This document shows, in pieces, positions 1-6,124 of a stretch of 16,591 nucleotides of DNA. The notes beneath the pieces were generated by a model. It was not told where the DNA came from. It searched no databases and worked only from the letters and a program-made list of their open reading frames with translations. Positions within the stretch are counted from its first letter, which is position 1; every line of letters begins with the position of its first letter. This DNA is from Nitrospira sp. (GTDB lineage Bacteria > UBA9089 > CG2-30-40-21 > SBAY01), in assembly GCA_005239945.1 (NCBI GenBank), contig SBAY01000183.1:1-16591 (forward strand). The letters run 5' to 3'. Both the position numbers and the translations under genes were made by a program.

Positions 1-90
1 AGACTCGGCACTACCCTGATGGCTAATCTTTGAGTAGGCTGGACTTTCACCAGCTTAACCTGAAAAGCTTTTCTTGGCGCACTCAAGGTC
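1..90. other. Non-coding tail with small hairpin, possible mobile-element remnant
   Basis: No supportable ORF is visible here. The stretch contains a perfect 5-bp stem (38-42 with 50-54) around a 7-nt loop and the palindrome AAAAGCTTTT near 63-72. It runs directly into the tandem repeat at 91-130. The structured look and its position beside a repeat suggest the edge of a mobile or repeat element that continues left of the window. I do not recognise the family. Confidence 0.25.
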
Positions 91-130
91 TGACCCCTAT
101 TCTCCTTTCCTGACCCCTATTCTCCTTTCT
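91..130. repeat. Two tandem copies of a 20-bp repeat
   Basis: Positions 91-110 and 111-130 are identical except for the last base (c versus t). On the minus strand each unit reads as a purine-rich GGAAAGGAGA (or AGAAAGGAGA) followed by ATAGGGGTCA. The 10-mer GGAAAGGAGA recurs at 5981-5990 in a different palindromic repeat. GGGGTCAG-type and GGAGACAT-type short repeats are, as far as I know, widespread near REP-associated (Y1/IS200-like) transposases. That link is inference, since no transposase lies in the window. The repeat encodes the C-terminus of the neighbouring small minus-strand gene. Confidence 0.8.
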
Positions 131-288
131 ATTACCTTTGGAGTAACCGCAAAGGACGCTACTTTATATTTACTTGCAACCTGTCTCTTTCGAGCATCTT
201 CAATAATGGCATTGATGTCGAAATTGAATTTCGCTGCGTGTTCCTCACGAACCTTACGCACCTGTTTGACTATAGGATCTTTCCACAT
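97..288 (-). CDS. Small antitoxin-like partner of a PIN toxin, C-terminus encoded by a repeat
   Basis: A 63-residue hydrophilic protein that begins MWKDPIV, a start I associate with small hypothetical proteins encoded beside PIN-domain toxins. Its role as antitoxin is inferred from position and size: it follows the PIN gene on the same strand with a gap of a few bases. ATG at 288 was chosen over a GTG at 291 because the GGAGGG motif at 296-301 then lies 7 bases from the start. Residues 1 to about 53 look native, with a charged helical N-terminal half. The final ten residues (54-63) are read entirely from the 20-bp tandem repeat at 91-130, which also supplies the stop codon. The original C-terminus has therefore probably been replaced. 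A DNA-binding fold is not obvious from sequence. Confidence 0.6.
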   Translation of the reverse strand: MWKDPIVKQVRKVREEHAAKFNFDINAIIEDARKRQVASKYKVASFAVTPKVIERRIGVRKGE

Positions 289-292
289 CACT

Positions 293-766
293 TTACCCTC
301 CCATTAGTTCTTCGGGTGTGCAAATAACAGGACAGACAAATCCATGTTCTGCACAAACTTTCTTTACTGCTTCTGTGATTTCCGCATTAGCGATATGAGT
401 GCAATTCCAAGTCATTAGAAACTGCATACCATGTACCGTAGCAACAGCAATATGCGCTGCATCTGTAGCTGCTTTTAGAGGAATGACCCCTGATTTCAAA
501 ATAGCAGATGCTAAATCTCTCACAGCTTCGTCAATATCGAGTAGTTCAAAATCAGCAAGTATATTCAGTCGCTCTTTAGCTGCTTTTGGATCACCCGCAT
601 TAGCTTCGTCAAGCACAAACTGTGAAATATAGATGTTAAAACTCGCCTTCCGTTTCTGCCACCATTCCCAGGTAAGTTGTTGATGTCCAGCAACTATTAA
701 GTCTCTACTTGGTCGTGCCGTGAGATAACTTGGAACAGTAGTTTCCATATACAGTTTTGGTTTCAT
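293..766 (-). CDS. VapC-like PIN-domain protein (probable toxin ribonuclease)
   Basis: A 157-residue protein of typical PIN length. It starts KPKLYMETTVPSYL, the beta1 segment of a PIN subfamily in which the first metal-binding acidic residue is Glu (E8) rather than the usual Asp. Further acidic positions are in VLDEAN (around residues 50-55) and TDAAHIAVA (around 100-108), followed by TWNCTHIANA, where the last acidic position of classic PIN domains is Asn. PIN proteins of TA modules are Mg-dependent RNases that cleave tRNA or rRNA; the exact target is unknown. ATG at 766 is preferred over the longer start at 847 because the upstream codons lie inside the promoter and AAGGGG lies just before 766. 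The partner gene follows almost immediately. The order is toxin first. Confidence 0.75.
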   Translation of the reverse strand: MKPKLYMETTVPSYLTARPSRDLIVAGHQQLTWEWWQKRKASFNIYISQFVLDEANAGDPKAAKERLNILADFELLDIDEAVRDLASAILKSGVIPLKAATDAAHIAVATVHGMQFLMTWNCTHIANAEITEAVKKVCAEHGFVCPVICTPEELMGG

Positions 767-787
767 AGGTGCATCCCCTTTGAGCTT

Positions 788-816
788 ATTATACCATAGT
801 TGAATTGGATTGTCAA
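788..816 (-). promoter_or_regulatory. Perfect sigma70-type promoter of the PIN toxin pair
   Basis: On the minus strand, TTGACA (811-816) and TATAAT (788-793) are separated by exactly 17 bases. Transcription would start near 781, giving a leader of about 14 bases that begins close to the AAGGGG ribosome-binding site. This also rules out a start codon at 847 for the toxin from this promoter. Confidence 0.85.
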
Positions 817-847
817 ACAAAAAATTACTTAAAGATACTGAAACCAA

Positions 848-1273
848 ATCTAGATTCTACCGTTTCTTTTGTAATCAGTATTGATTGTAAAGCTAACAAG
901 TTATTATATAGTTTTCTATATTTTAGCACAATTCAGTCAAAAGGTCAAGAAAAATTGGCAAAAACCAATGAATTCTGTATGATCCTAATTGGTTATCATT
1001 ACTTTTTGCATGATAACCAGAAAAACAGGATAATACCAAATGATTAATATACCAGCAAATATTTTGACCCAATATAGTTCAATTCTGGCTAACTTATTGA
1101 ATTAATAGCATCTTGAATTAAAATGGCCTTGCATTATCCAAAATGGGCTACTTTTCGTTTATACTCTCCAATTTATTTCCTTCTTCTCTTCTTTCCTTAC
1201 CCCGAAGGGGTGGCATTATGATAGATTCTTCCCAACCCGTAACTGAGGCATTACAAAAAATTATTAAATTTAG
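848..1273. other. Intergenic region between toxin pair and polysaccharide operon, with a hairpin
   Basis: No convincing gene is present. The clearest structure is a perfect 9-bp inverted repeat, TGGTTATCA (990-998) with its complement at 1011-1019, around a 12-nt loop. An outer ATCCT/AGGAT pair lies at 982-986 and 1027-1031. No T-run follows, so it is not an intrinsic terminator. At 1200-1210 there is CCCC-GAA-GGGG, whose right arm looks like a ribosome-binding site for a 19-codon ORF at 1218-1277 (starts MIDSSQPVTEAL). That ORF ends in the -35 box of the next promoter. It may be a vestigial gene start or chance. Confidence 0.5.
920..948 (-). promoter_or_regulatory. Candidate second, upstream minus-strand promoter
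   Basis: On the minus strand, TTGACC (943-948) and TAAAAT (920-925) have a 17-base spacer, and the -10 is preceded by TGC (an extended -10). It points toward the toxin pair and would give a leader of about 150 bases. The region is AT-rich, so chance matches are possible, but spacing and extended -10 are good. Confidence 0.4.
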
Positions 1274-1302
1274 TTGACAAAGTATTAAATTTTTGATATA
1301 AT
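1274..1302 (+). promoter_or_regulatory. Perfect sigma70-type promoter, main polysaccharide operon
   Basis: TTGACA (1274-1279) and TATAAT (1297-1302) are separated by exactly 17 bases. The ATG of the first gene lies at 1314, only 11 bases after the -10. The predicted transcript starts around 1308-1310 and would be leaderless or carry a few bases without a Shine-Dalgarno motif. Confidence 0.85.
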
Positions 1303-1313
1303 TCTTTTTCATT

Positions 1314-2297
1314 ATGAGTAAGAAGATATTAATAACTGGTGGAGCGGGATATATTGGTACAATTTTAACATCTTCTATGCTGAGGCAAAATTATAAAGTA
1401 CGAGTTATCGACAATTTACTTTATGGTGGAGAGGCTATATTACCATTTTTGTTAGACAAAAATTATGAGTTTATTAAAGGAGATATACGAGAGAAAGATT
1501 TACTTGAGAAAGTTGTTCAGGATATAGATGGAATAGTACATTTAGCCGCCATTGTTGGCTTCCCGATTTGTAGTGTTATCCCTGATGTTGCCTTAGAAGT
1601 AAATGTAGAGGCAACGAAAAATTTAGTCGAGTTAGCTGCAAAAAATAAGGTAAAAAGATTTGTTTTTGCCTCGACTTATAGTAATTATGGTGTAGCCGAT
1701 GACATCGTCACAGAAGAAAGCCTACTAAATCCTGTTTCCCTATATGCAGAGACAAAAATAAAGGGGGAAAAAATTGTCTTAGAGGGTGATAATACAAATA
1801 CAAAACCTACGGTCTTACGCTTTGCTACTGCCTTTGGTTTCTCCCCGAGAATGCGATTTGATCTTATCATTAACCAATTTACCTTAGAAATGGAATTAAA
1901 TAAAAAACTTGAGGTATATCAAAAGAATTATTATCGTTCCTATGTCCATGTTCAGGATATTGTCAAGACAATAATCATGGTTTTAGAGGCAGAGGAGTCT
2001 TTAGTATCTCGACAAATATTTAATGTAGGGGGTAATGAATTAAATTATACCAAGGAAGAAATTGCTATGATAATTAAACGATTTATCCCGGAGGCTAAAT
2101 TGATTGTCAAAGACTACTCTATTGATGGAGATATGCGAAGTATAAGGGTGAGTTATGATAAGGTAAAAAAGGTATTAGGATTTAAACCTTCGTGGTCGGT
2201 AGAAAAAGGGATAGAAGAGATGTTAGGAATTATTAGAAATAAAATAATCTCAAATCCGAAAGATCCTCGATATTACCAATTATCTGCAGTAAAGTAA
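1314..2297 (+). CDS. NAD-dependent nucleotide-sugar epimerase/dehydratase (extended SDR)
   Basis: A 327-residue cytoplasmic SDR of the size usual for sugar-nucleotide epimerases and dehydratases. Visible motifs are the Rossmann dinucleotide loop GGAGYIG (residues 9-15), HLAAIVG (76-82), the active-site strand FASTYSNYG (118-126) and the catalytic YxxxK (Y144, K148). The C-terminal substrate-binding half includes YRSYVHVQDIV. The substrate cannot be read from sequence; 4-epimerase and dehydratase activities are both possible. It is the first gene of the operon, starting at an ATG 11 bases after a consensus -10, with no ribosome-binding site, so translation is probably leaderless. It is 8 bases from the next gene. 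Confidence 0.8.
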   Translation: MSKKILITGGAGYIGTILTSSMLRQNYKVRVIDNLLYGGEAILPFLLDKNYEFIKGDIREKDLLEKVVQDIDGIVHLAAIVGFPICSVIPDVALEVNVEATKNLVELAAKNKVKRFVFASTYSNYGVADDIVTEESLLNPVSLYAETKIKGEKIVLEGDNTNTKPTVLRFATAFGFSPRMRFDLIINQFTLEMELNKKLEVYQKNYYRSYVHVQDIVKTIIMVLEAEESLVSRQIFNVGGNELNYTKEEIAMIIKRFIPEAKLIVKDYSIDGDMRSIRVSYDKVKKVLGFKPSWSVEKGIEEMLGIIRNKIISNPKDPRYYQLSAVK

Positions 2298-2305
2298 AAA
2301 GCAAA

Positions 2306-2905
2306 ATGGATAAAATTAAAATTAGACTTGTAAGAAAATTAGCTTTAAGGAAAAGGATTAATGAACAAAAATCAAAATTGCTCGATATTGGTGCTCGAGA
2401 AGGTGATTATTCCGTTGTAGGGGATAAAGAAAATTTTAAGGTAATTAGTGTAGATATCAAGCGTCAAAACACATTAAAGAATTTTGTCTTAGCCGATATA
2501 AGAAAACTTCCATTCAAAAACAGTTGTTTAGATTGTATTATTGCCTTTGATGTAATTGAACATGTAGCAGAAACCAATGAGGCACTTTATGAATGTAGGA
2601 GGGTATTAAAAGAAGGCGGAGATATTGTCATCTCTATTCCTAATAATGATTTATTAGTTAGAATATATTTTAGAATGACTAAAAGAATGCCTCTCTCTCT
2701 TGATGAAACCCATAAGGCATTTCACACGAGTAAAGAATGGAGAAAAATCATTGGGGAATTCTTTTATATAGAACATACTTATTATCAAATAGTTACAGAA
2801 AGGGAGAGATTAACTACAGTAAATATGGTTAAATATGTTATTAATAAAATAGCCTGTTTATTCAAATTTGGATCAAATACCTTCTTTTTATGTAAGAAAA
2901 GTTAG
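2306..2905 (+). CDS. SAM-dependent class I methyltransferase (Methyltransf_11-like)
   Basis: A 199-residue single-domain methyltransferase. Motif I is LLDIGAREG (residues 25-33), the acidic ribose-binding residue is D50, the motif IV region reads AFDVIEH (80-86) and the post-core motif reads LKEGGDIVIS (101-110). In polysaccharide clusters such enzymes usually O- or N-methylate a sugar. Here the acceptor is unknown, and a glycan methylation role is inferred only from the neighbours. No strong ribosome-binding site precedes the ATG, which sits 8 bases after the preceding stop, suggesting translational coupling. Confidence 0.75.
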   Translation: MDKIKIRLVRKLALRKRINEQKSKLLDIGAREGDYSVVGDKENFKVISVDIKRQNTLKNFVLADIRKLPFKNSCLDCIIAFDVIEHVAETNEALYECRRVLKEGGDIVISIPNNDLLVRIYFRMTKRMPLSLDETHKAFHTSKEWRKIIGEFFYIEHTYYQIVTERERLTTVNMVKYVINKIACLFKFGSNTFFLCKKS

Positions 2906-2920
2906 AGAGGAGAAAATAAT

Positions 2921-4099
2921 TTGAAGGTTATATTTACCACAAGAAGTGTATATCCTTTCCATGGGTATGGAGGAATGGAAAGATATATATTTTTTTTAGC
3001 GAAGCATTTGAAGGAAAAAGGGATTGATATAGAAATTATCACCAGTAAGGTTGAGGCAAAGAATTTAAAAGAAACTTATGAGGGGATTGATTATATTTTT
3101 TTGCCCCCACAAATTATGAGTAAAGGTATTTTTAAGTTTTTAATGTTTCCTATCACCTATCATTTGTTTGCTTTCAATATAGCAAGGTATCTAAAAAATA
3201 TAGATTTTGATATATTACATAGTATTGGTGGCAGTCCATTGTTTTATAACATCTTCGTTAAAAAAAGACCACCTGTTGTCAATCAACCATTTGGTCTTGA
3301 GCCATTTAAGGCTAAAGGGCTACAAAAGATATATAATTATCTGTTATGGTATTTTCCGGCTAAGTGTATTTTCAAAACATCAGATGTTATCGCGTCTGAA
3401 GGTGAAAATCAAACCCAGGATATAATTAAGATTTTTAATATAGCAAAAGAAAAAATTTTTAATTTACCGGATGGAGTTGATATTCAAACAATTGAGAAAC
3501 ATACAGCTAACCATAATATCACCCGAGCAGATATAGGATTAAAACCTACTGATTTTGTATTAATTAATGTAAATAGACTTGCCCCAAATAAGGGAGTAAA
3601 TTATTTAATCGATGCATTAAACATCCTGAAAAAAACTATCAAAGATGTAAAATTGATAATTATTGGTACTGGCTCTGAGGAATTTAAAATCCTCAAACAG
3701 ATAGAAAATTATGGGTTAAAAGATATAATTCTACATTTCAAGAATGTAGAAGATAAAAAATTATACAATTATTACAACTTATCAGATGTATTTGTATGCC
3801 CAACATTGTATGAAGGGTTACCAATAGTAATATTAGAGGCTATGGTATGTGGACTTCCTATTGTAGCTACTAATACTTCGGAAAATCCACAGGTAGTTAA
3901 AGATAAAATAAATGGATATTTAGTTCCAGTAGCCAGTGGAACTGGAATTGCAGATGGGGTATTGAAACTTTTCAATAATAGTCAACAAAGAAAACAAATG
4001 GGTATAAAATCTAAAGAAATAATTAGAGATTATGATTGGAGAATAATTGCAAAAAAGGCAATTGATAAATACAAACAATTAATTGAGAATGAAAAATGA
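2921..4099 (+). CDS. GT-B glycosyltransferase (GT4 type)
   Basis: A 392-residue retaining-type GT-B enzyme. The N-terminal domain carries the glycine-rich acceptor motif GYGGMERY (15-22). The C-terminal donor-binding domain begins around residue 205, with NRLAPNKGV (218-226) and the EX7E motif YEGLPIVILEAM (E298 and E306), which binds the nucleotide-sugar donor. It would add one sugar to a lipid-linked oligosaccharide at the inner face of the membrane. Donor and acceptor cannot be deduced. The start is TTG at 2921, chosen because a GGAG motif at 2909-2912 lies about 8 bases upstream and the protein begins exactly at the family's first strand (KVIFTT). It overlaps the next gene by 4 bases (ATGA). 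Confidence 0.85.
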   Translation: MKVIFTTRSVYPFHGYGGMERYIFFLAKHLKEKGIDIEIITSKVEAKNLKETYEGIDYIFLPPQIMSKGIFKFLMFPITYHLFAFNIARYLKNIDFDILHSIGGSPLFYNIFVKKRPPVVNQPFGLEPFKAKGLQKIYNYLLWYFPAKCIFKTSDVIASEGENQTQDIIKIFNIAKEKIFNLPDGVDIQTIEKHTANHNITRADIGLKPTDFVLINVNRLAPNKGVNYLIDALNILKKTIKDVKLIIIGTGSEEFKILKQIENYGLKDIILHFKNVEDKKLYNYYNLSDVFVCPTLYEGLPIVILEAMVCGLPIVATNTSENPQVVKDKINGYLVPVASGTGIADGVLKLFNNSQQRKQMGIKSKEIIRDYDWRIIAKKAIDKYKQLIENEK

Positions 4100-5199
4100 A
4101 TAAATTTATTCCAATAGCAGAGCCTTGTTTAAATGGCAATGAATTAAAATATGTTACTGAGTGTATAAAGACAGGATGGATATCTTCTACAGGTAGTTAT
4201 GTCATCCGGTTTGAAGAGGAATTTAGTAAATTTTGTCAGGCAACTTATGGAATTGCGTGTTCAAATGGGACGACCGCTTTACATCTTGCATTAATCTGTC
4301 TGGGAATAGGCAATGAAGATGAAGTAATCGTTCCTATATTTACTTTTATTGCTACTGCTAATGTGGTTACCTATACAGGTGCTAAACCAATATTTGTAGA
4401 TTGTAGAAAAGATACATGGAATATCGATACTGAAAAGATTGAAGAAAAAATTATTGAAAAAACTAAAGCAATACTTCCTGTTCATCTTTATGGTGAGCCG
4501 GTTGATATGGATTCTATTTTAAAGATAGCAAAAAAATATAACCTGTATGTGATAGAAGATGCATGTGAATCGCATGGAGCAAAATATAATGGGAAAATGG
4601 TAGGAACAATAGGAAATATAGGTTGCTTTAGCTTCTATGGAAATAAAATTATCACTACTGGTGAAGGGGGAATGTTAATTACTAATGATGAAAAGATAGC
4701 AGAGAAGGTAAAAGTACTAAGAGACCATGGAATGGCAAAGGATAAGAAATATTTCCATCCAATGATTGGCTATAATTATCGGATGACAAATCTTCAAGCA
4801 GCAGTTGGCGTCGCCCAATTAGAGAGAATTGATGAAATACTACAAAAGAAAAAAGAAATTAATAATCTCTATAACTCTTTATTAAGTGAAATAGATGGTA
4901 TTATCTTTCAATCTCATAATAAAAAATCAGAAAGTGTATGTTGGATGTATTCAGTGTTAATAGATGAAAAAACAGCTAAAATATCAAGGGATGAATTAAT
5001 TATAAGATTAAAGGAATCAGGGATTGATAGCAGACCTTTTTTCTATCCAATACACATAATGCCTCCTTATAAAAGTAGTGAGCGCTTTCCTGTTGCTGAG
5101 AGTATATCAAAACAAGGTATTAGTCTACCATCAAGTGTAAATTTAACTCCCAAAGATATTGAAAGGATAGTAAGTAAAATCAAAGAAAGTATTTGTTAG
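4096..5199 (+). CDS. DegT/DnrJ/EryC1 aminotransferase, perosamine-synthase-like
   Basis: A 367-residue PLP-dependent sugar aminotransferase. The PLP lysine is K184 in FSFYGNKIITTGEGG, the PLP-nitrogen-binding aspartate is D155 in VIEDACESHGA, and SNGTTALHLAL (56-66) forms the phosphate-binding region. The overall pattern, including TGWISSTG near residue 26, NYRMTNLQAA and HIMPPY near the C-terminus, closely resembles GDP-perosamine synthases, which transaminate a 4-keto-6-deoxyhexose at C4 using glutamate. GDP-mannose 4,6-dehydratase, which would supply the perosamine precursor, is not in the window. The substrate may come from elsewhere, or may be a CDP-4-keto-6-deoxy sugar. Its stop codon abuts a palindromic repeat. 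Confidence 0.85.
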   Translation: MNKFIPIAEPCLNGNELKYVTECIKTGWISSTGSYVIRFEEEFSKFCQATYGIACSNGTTALHLALICLGIGNEDEVIVPIFTFIATANVVTYTGAKPIFVDCRKDTWNIDTEKIEEKIIEKTKAILPVHLYGEPVDMDSILKIAKKYNLYVIEDACESHGAKYNGKMVGTIGNIGCFSFYGNKIITTGEGGMLITNDEKIAEKVKVLRDHGMAKDKKYFHPMIGYNYRMTNLQAAVGVAQLERIDEILQKKKEINNLYNSLLSEIDGIIFQSHNKKSESVCWMYSVLIDEKTAKISRDELIIRLKESGIDSRPFFYPIHIMPPYKSSERFPVAESISKQGISLPSSVNLTPKDIERIVSKIKESIC

Positions 5200-5252
5200 A
5201 GGAAGGAAGACATCCCATATTTTCAAATAAAAACATGGGATGTCTCCTCCCC
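5199..5252. repeat. Palindromic dispersed repeat, copy 1
   Basis: AGACATCCCAT (5208-5218) is perfectly complementary to 5235-5245 across a 16-nt loop, with purine-rich left and pyrimidine-rich right flanks. It begins at the aminotransferase stop codon. Copy 2 lies at 5964-6026 in the same orientation, and the two share the 15-mer AGACATCCCATATTT (5208-5222 and 5988-6002). A further CATGGGATG lies at 5272-5280. The type resembles REP/RAYT-associated palindromes (inference). Confidence 0.8.
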
Positions 5253-5297
5253 GATAACGATTCGAAAAATTCATGGGATGAGTTGAAGAGATTACGA

Positions 5298-5963
5298 ATG
5301 AAAATAAATTTAAATGATAAAGAGAAATTCAATGTTCTATATTCACAAGAAGACCCTTGGAGAACTAAAACTATTTATGCGGAACGAGTCAGGCTAAAAA
5401 ACACATTCGAGTTGATTCCAAAAAAACACTACTCTTGCATTTTAGAATTAGGGTGTGGGGAAGGGGCTTTTACATCTAAATTAATTGATATAGGGGATAA
5501 AATATACGCCGTAGATATAGCAGAAATGGCTATTGAACGAGCAAAAAATCGTTATGGAAATAGGGTTAATTTTTCACTCCAAGATATAAGAGATTTAAAA
5601 TTTGAACCCGAAAGTTTTGATTTGATATGTGCAATAGAGGTTATATATTATCCTCCTTCTACTGAACGAGGGAAAATAATTGATAATTTATATAACCTTT
5701 TAAAAAGAAATGGGGACATCATTTTTTCAGCACCTATTTTACCGGGGTATCTTAAATATGATGAATTTATTGATTTAATTTCGAGGAAATTTAAGATTTT
5801 AAAGATTGAACCTGTAACTACCAATCTATTTAAATTAGGTAGTATAATCAAAAGAATCCCGATACTTAGTCAAACTGGAATCTATGAATTGGCGATTGCT
5901 TTAACCAGGAAATTTCCAAAACAAATGGTCAGACACCTGGCTATATTGGCAACTAAGGTATGA
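5298..5963 (+). CDS. NodS-like SAM-dependent methyltransferase
   Basis: A 221-residue methyltransferase. The N-terminal FNVLYSQEDPW (residues 11-21) is a signature I associate with NodS-like enzymes. It is followed by motif I ILELGCGEG (48-56), acidic D73 in AVDIAEM, and AIEVIYY (112-118) in the catalytic region. NodS proteins N-methylate an amino sugar of Nod factors, so a role on an amino sugar, perhaps the product of the upstream aminotransferase, is plausible but inferred. The reading frame is open back to a TTG at 5193, but those 35 extra codons are read through palindromic repeat copy 1, so ATG 5298 is preferred. The gene is bracketed by two direct copies of that repeat, suggesting it was acquired or moved as a cassette. 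Confidence 0.75.
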   Translation: MKINLNDKEKFNVLYSQEDPWRTKTIYAERVRLKNTFELIPKKHYSCILELGCGEGAFTSKLIDIGDKIYAVDIAEMAIERAKNRYGNRVNFSLQDIRDLKFEPESFDLICAIEVIYYPPSTERGKIIDNLYNLLKRNGDIIFSAPILPGYLKYDEFIDLISRKFKILKIEPVTTNLFKLGSIIKRIPILSQTGIYELAIALTRKFPKQMVRHLAILATKV

Positions 5964-6026
5964 GAGGAAGAAGGGAAAGGGGAAAGGAGACATCCCATAT
6001 TTAATATAGAATGTGTCTTTTCCTCC
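5964..6026. repeat. Palindromic dispersed repeat, copy 2
   Basis: This has the same orientation as copy 1 and shares AGACATCCCATATTT at 5988-6002. The right arm is degenerate (TGTCT at 6014-6018, then TTTCCTCC), so the hairpin is imperfect. The left flank contains GGAAAGGAGA (5981-5990), identical to the minus-strand core of the tandem repeat at 91-130. The arms are GGAAAGGAGACA on the left and, as complement, GGAGGAAAAGACA on the right. Confidence 0.75.
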
Positions 6027-6122
6027 GTCGTTCTTTCCAATGAAATCATAGAAGAAATAACCGCAAAATATGGTTATCAAAAAAATCAGTTTATTTCAAT
6101 ATTAGATATAACAGGTGATTAG
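6027..6122 (+). pseudogene. Short coding-like fragment without a start codon
   Basis: Immediately after repeat copy 2, an open frame of about 31 codons runs to a TAG at 6120-6122. It includes EIIEEITAKYGYQKNQF and ISILDITGD. Its composition looks like real protein, and it ends where the ribosome-binding site of the next gene begins (AGGTGA, 6113-6118). There is no usable start; the frame continues back only into the repeat. It could be the remaining tail of a gene cut by the repeat, or chance. The ITAKY...LISIL-like pattern faintly recalls the N-terminus of NuoE-type subunits, but this is too weak to assign. Confidence 0.3.
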
Positions 6123-6124
6123 CA

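Noticed and set aside
91..130. CRISPR-like repeat
   Set aside because: There are only two immediately adjacent 20-bp units with no spacer between them.
767..847. Longer start of the PIN toxin at 847
   Set aside because: The extra codons are promoter sequence (-35/-10), and the family begins at the ATG 766 position with its own ribosome-binding site.
805..1047. 80-codon plus-strand ORF
   Set aside because: It begins inside the toxin promoter, has no ribosome-binding site, contains the hairpin at 990-1019 and shows no recognisable motif.
5193..5297. N-terminal extension of the NodS-like methyltransferase from TTG 5193
   Set aside because: These codons are read through a palindromic repeat and its flank, and the conserved family sequence begins after ATG 5298. 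It remains possible if the repeat was absorbed into the gene.
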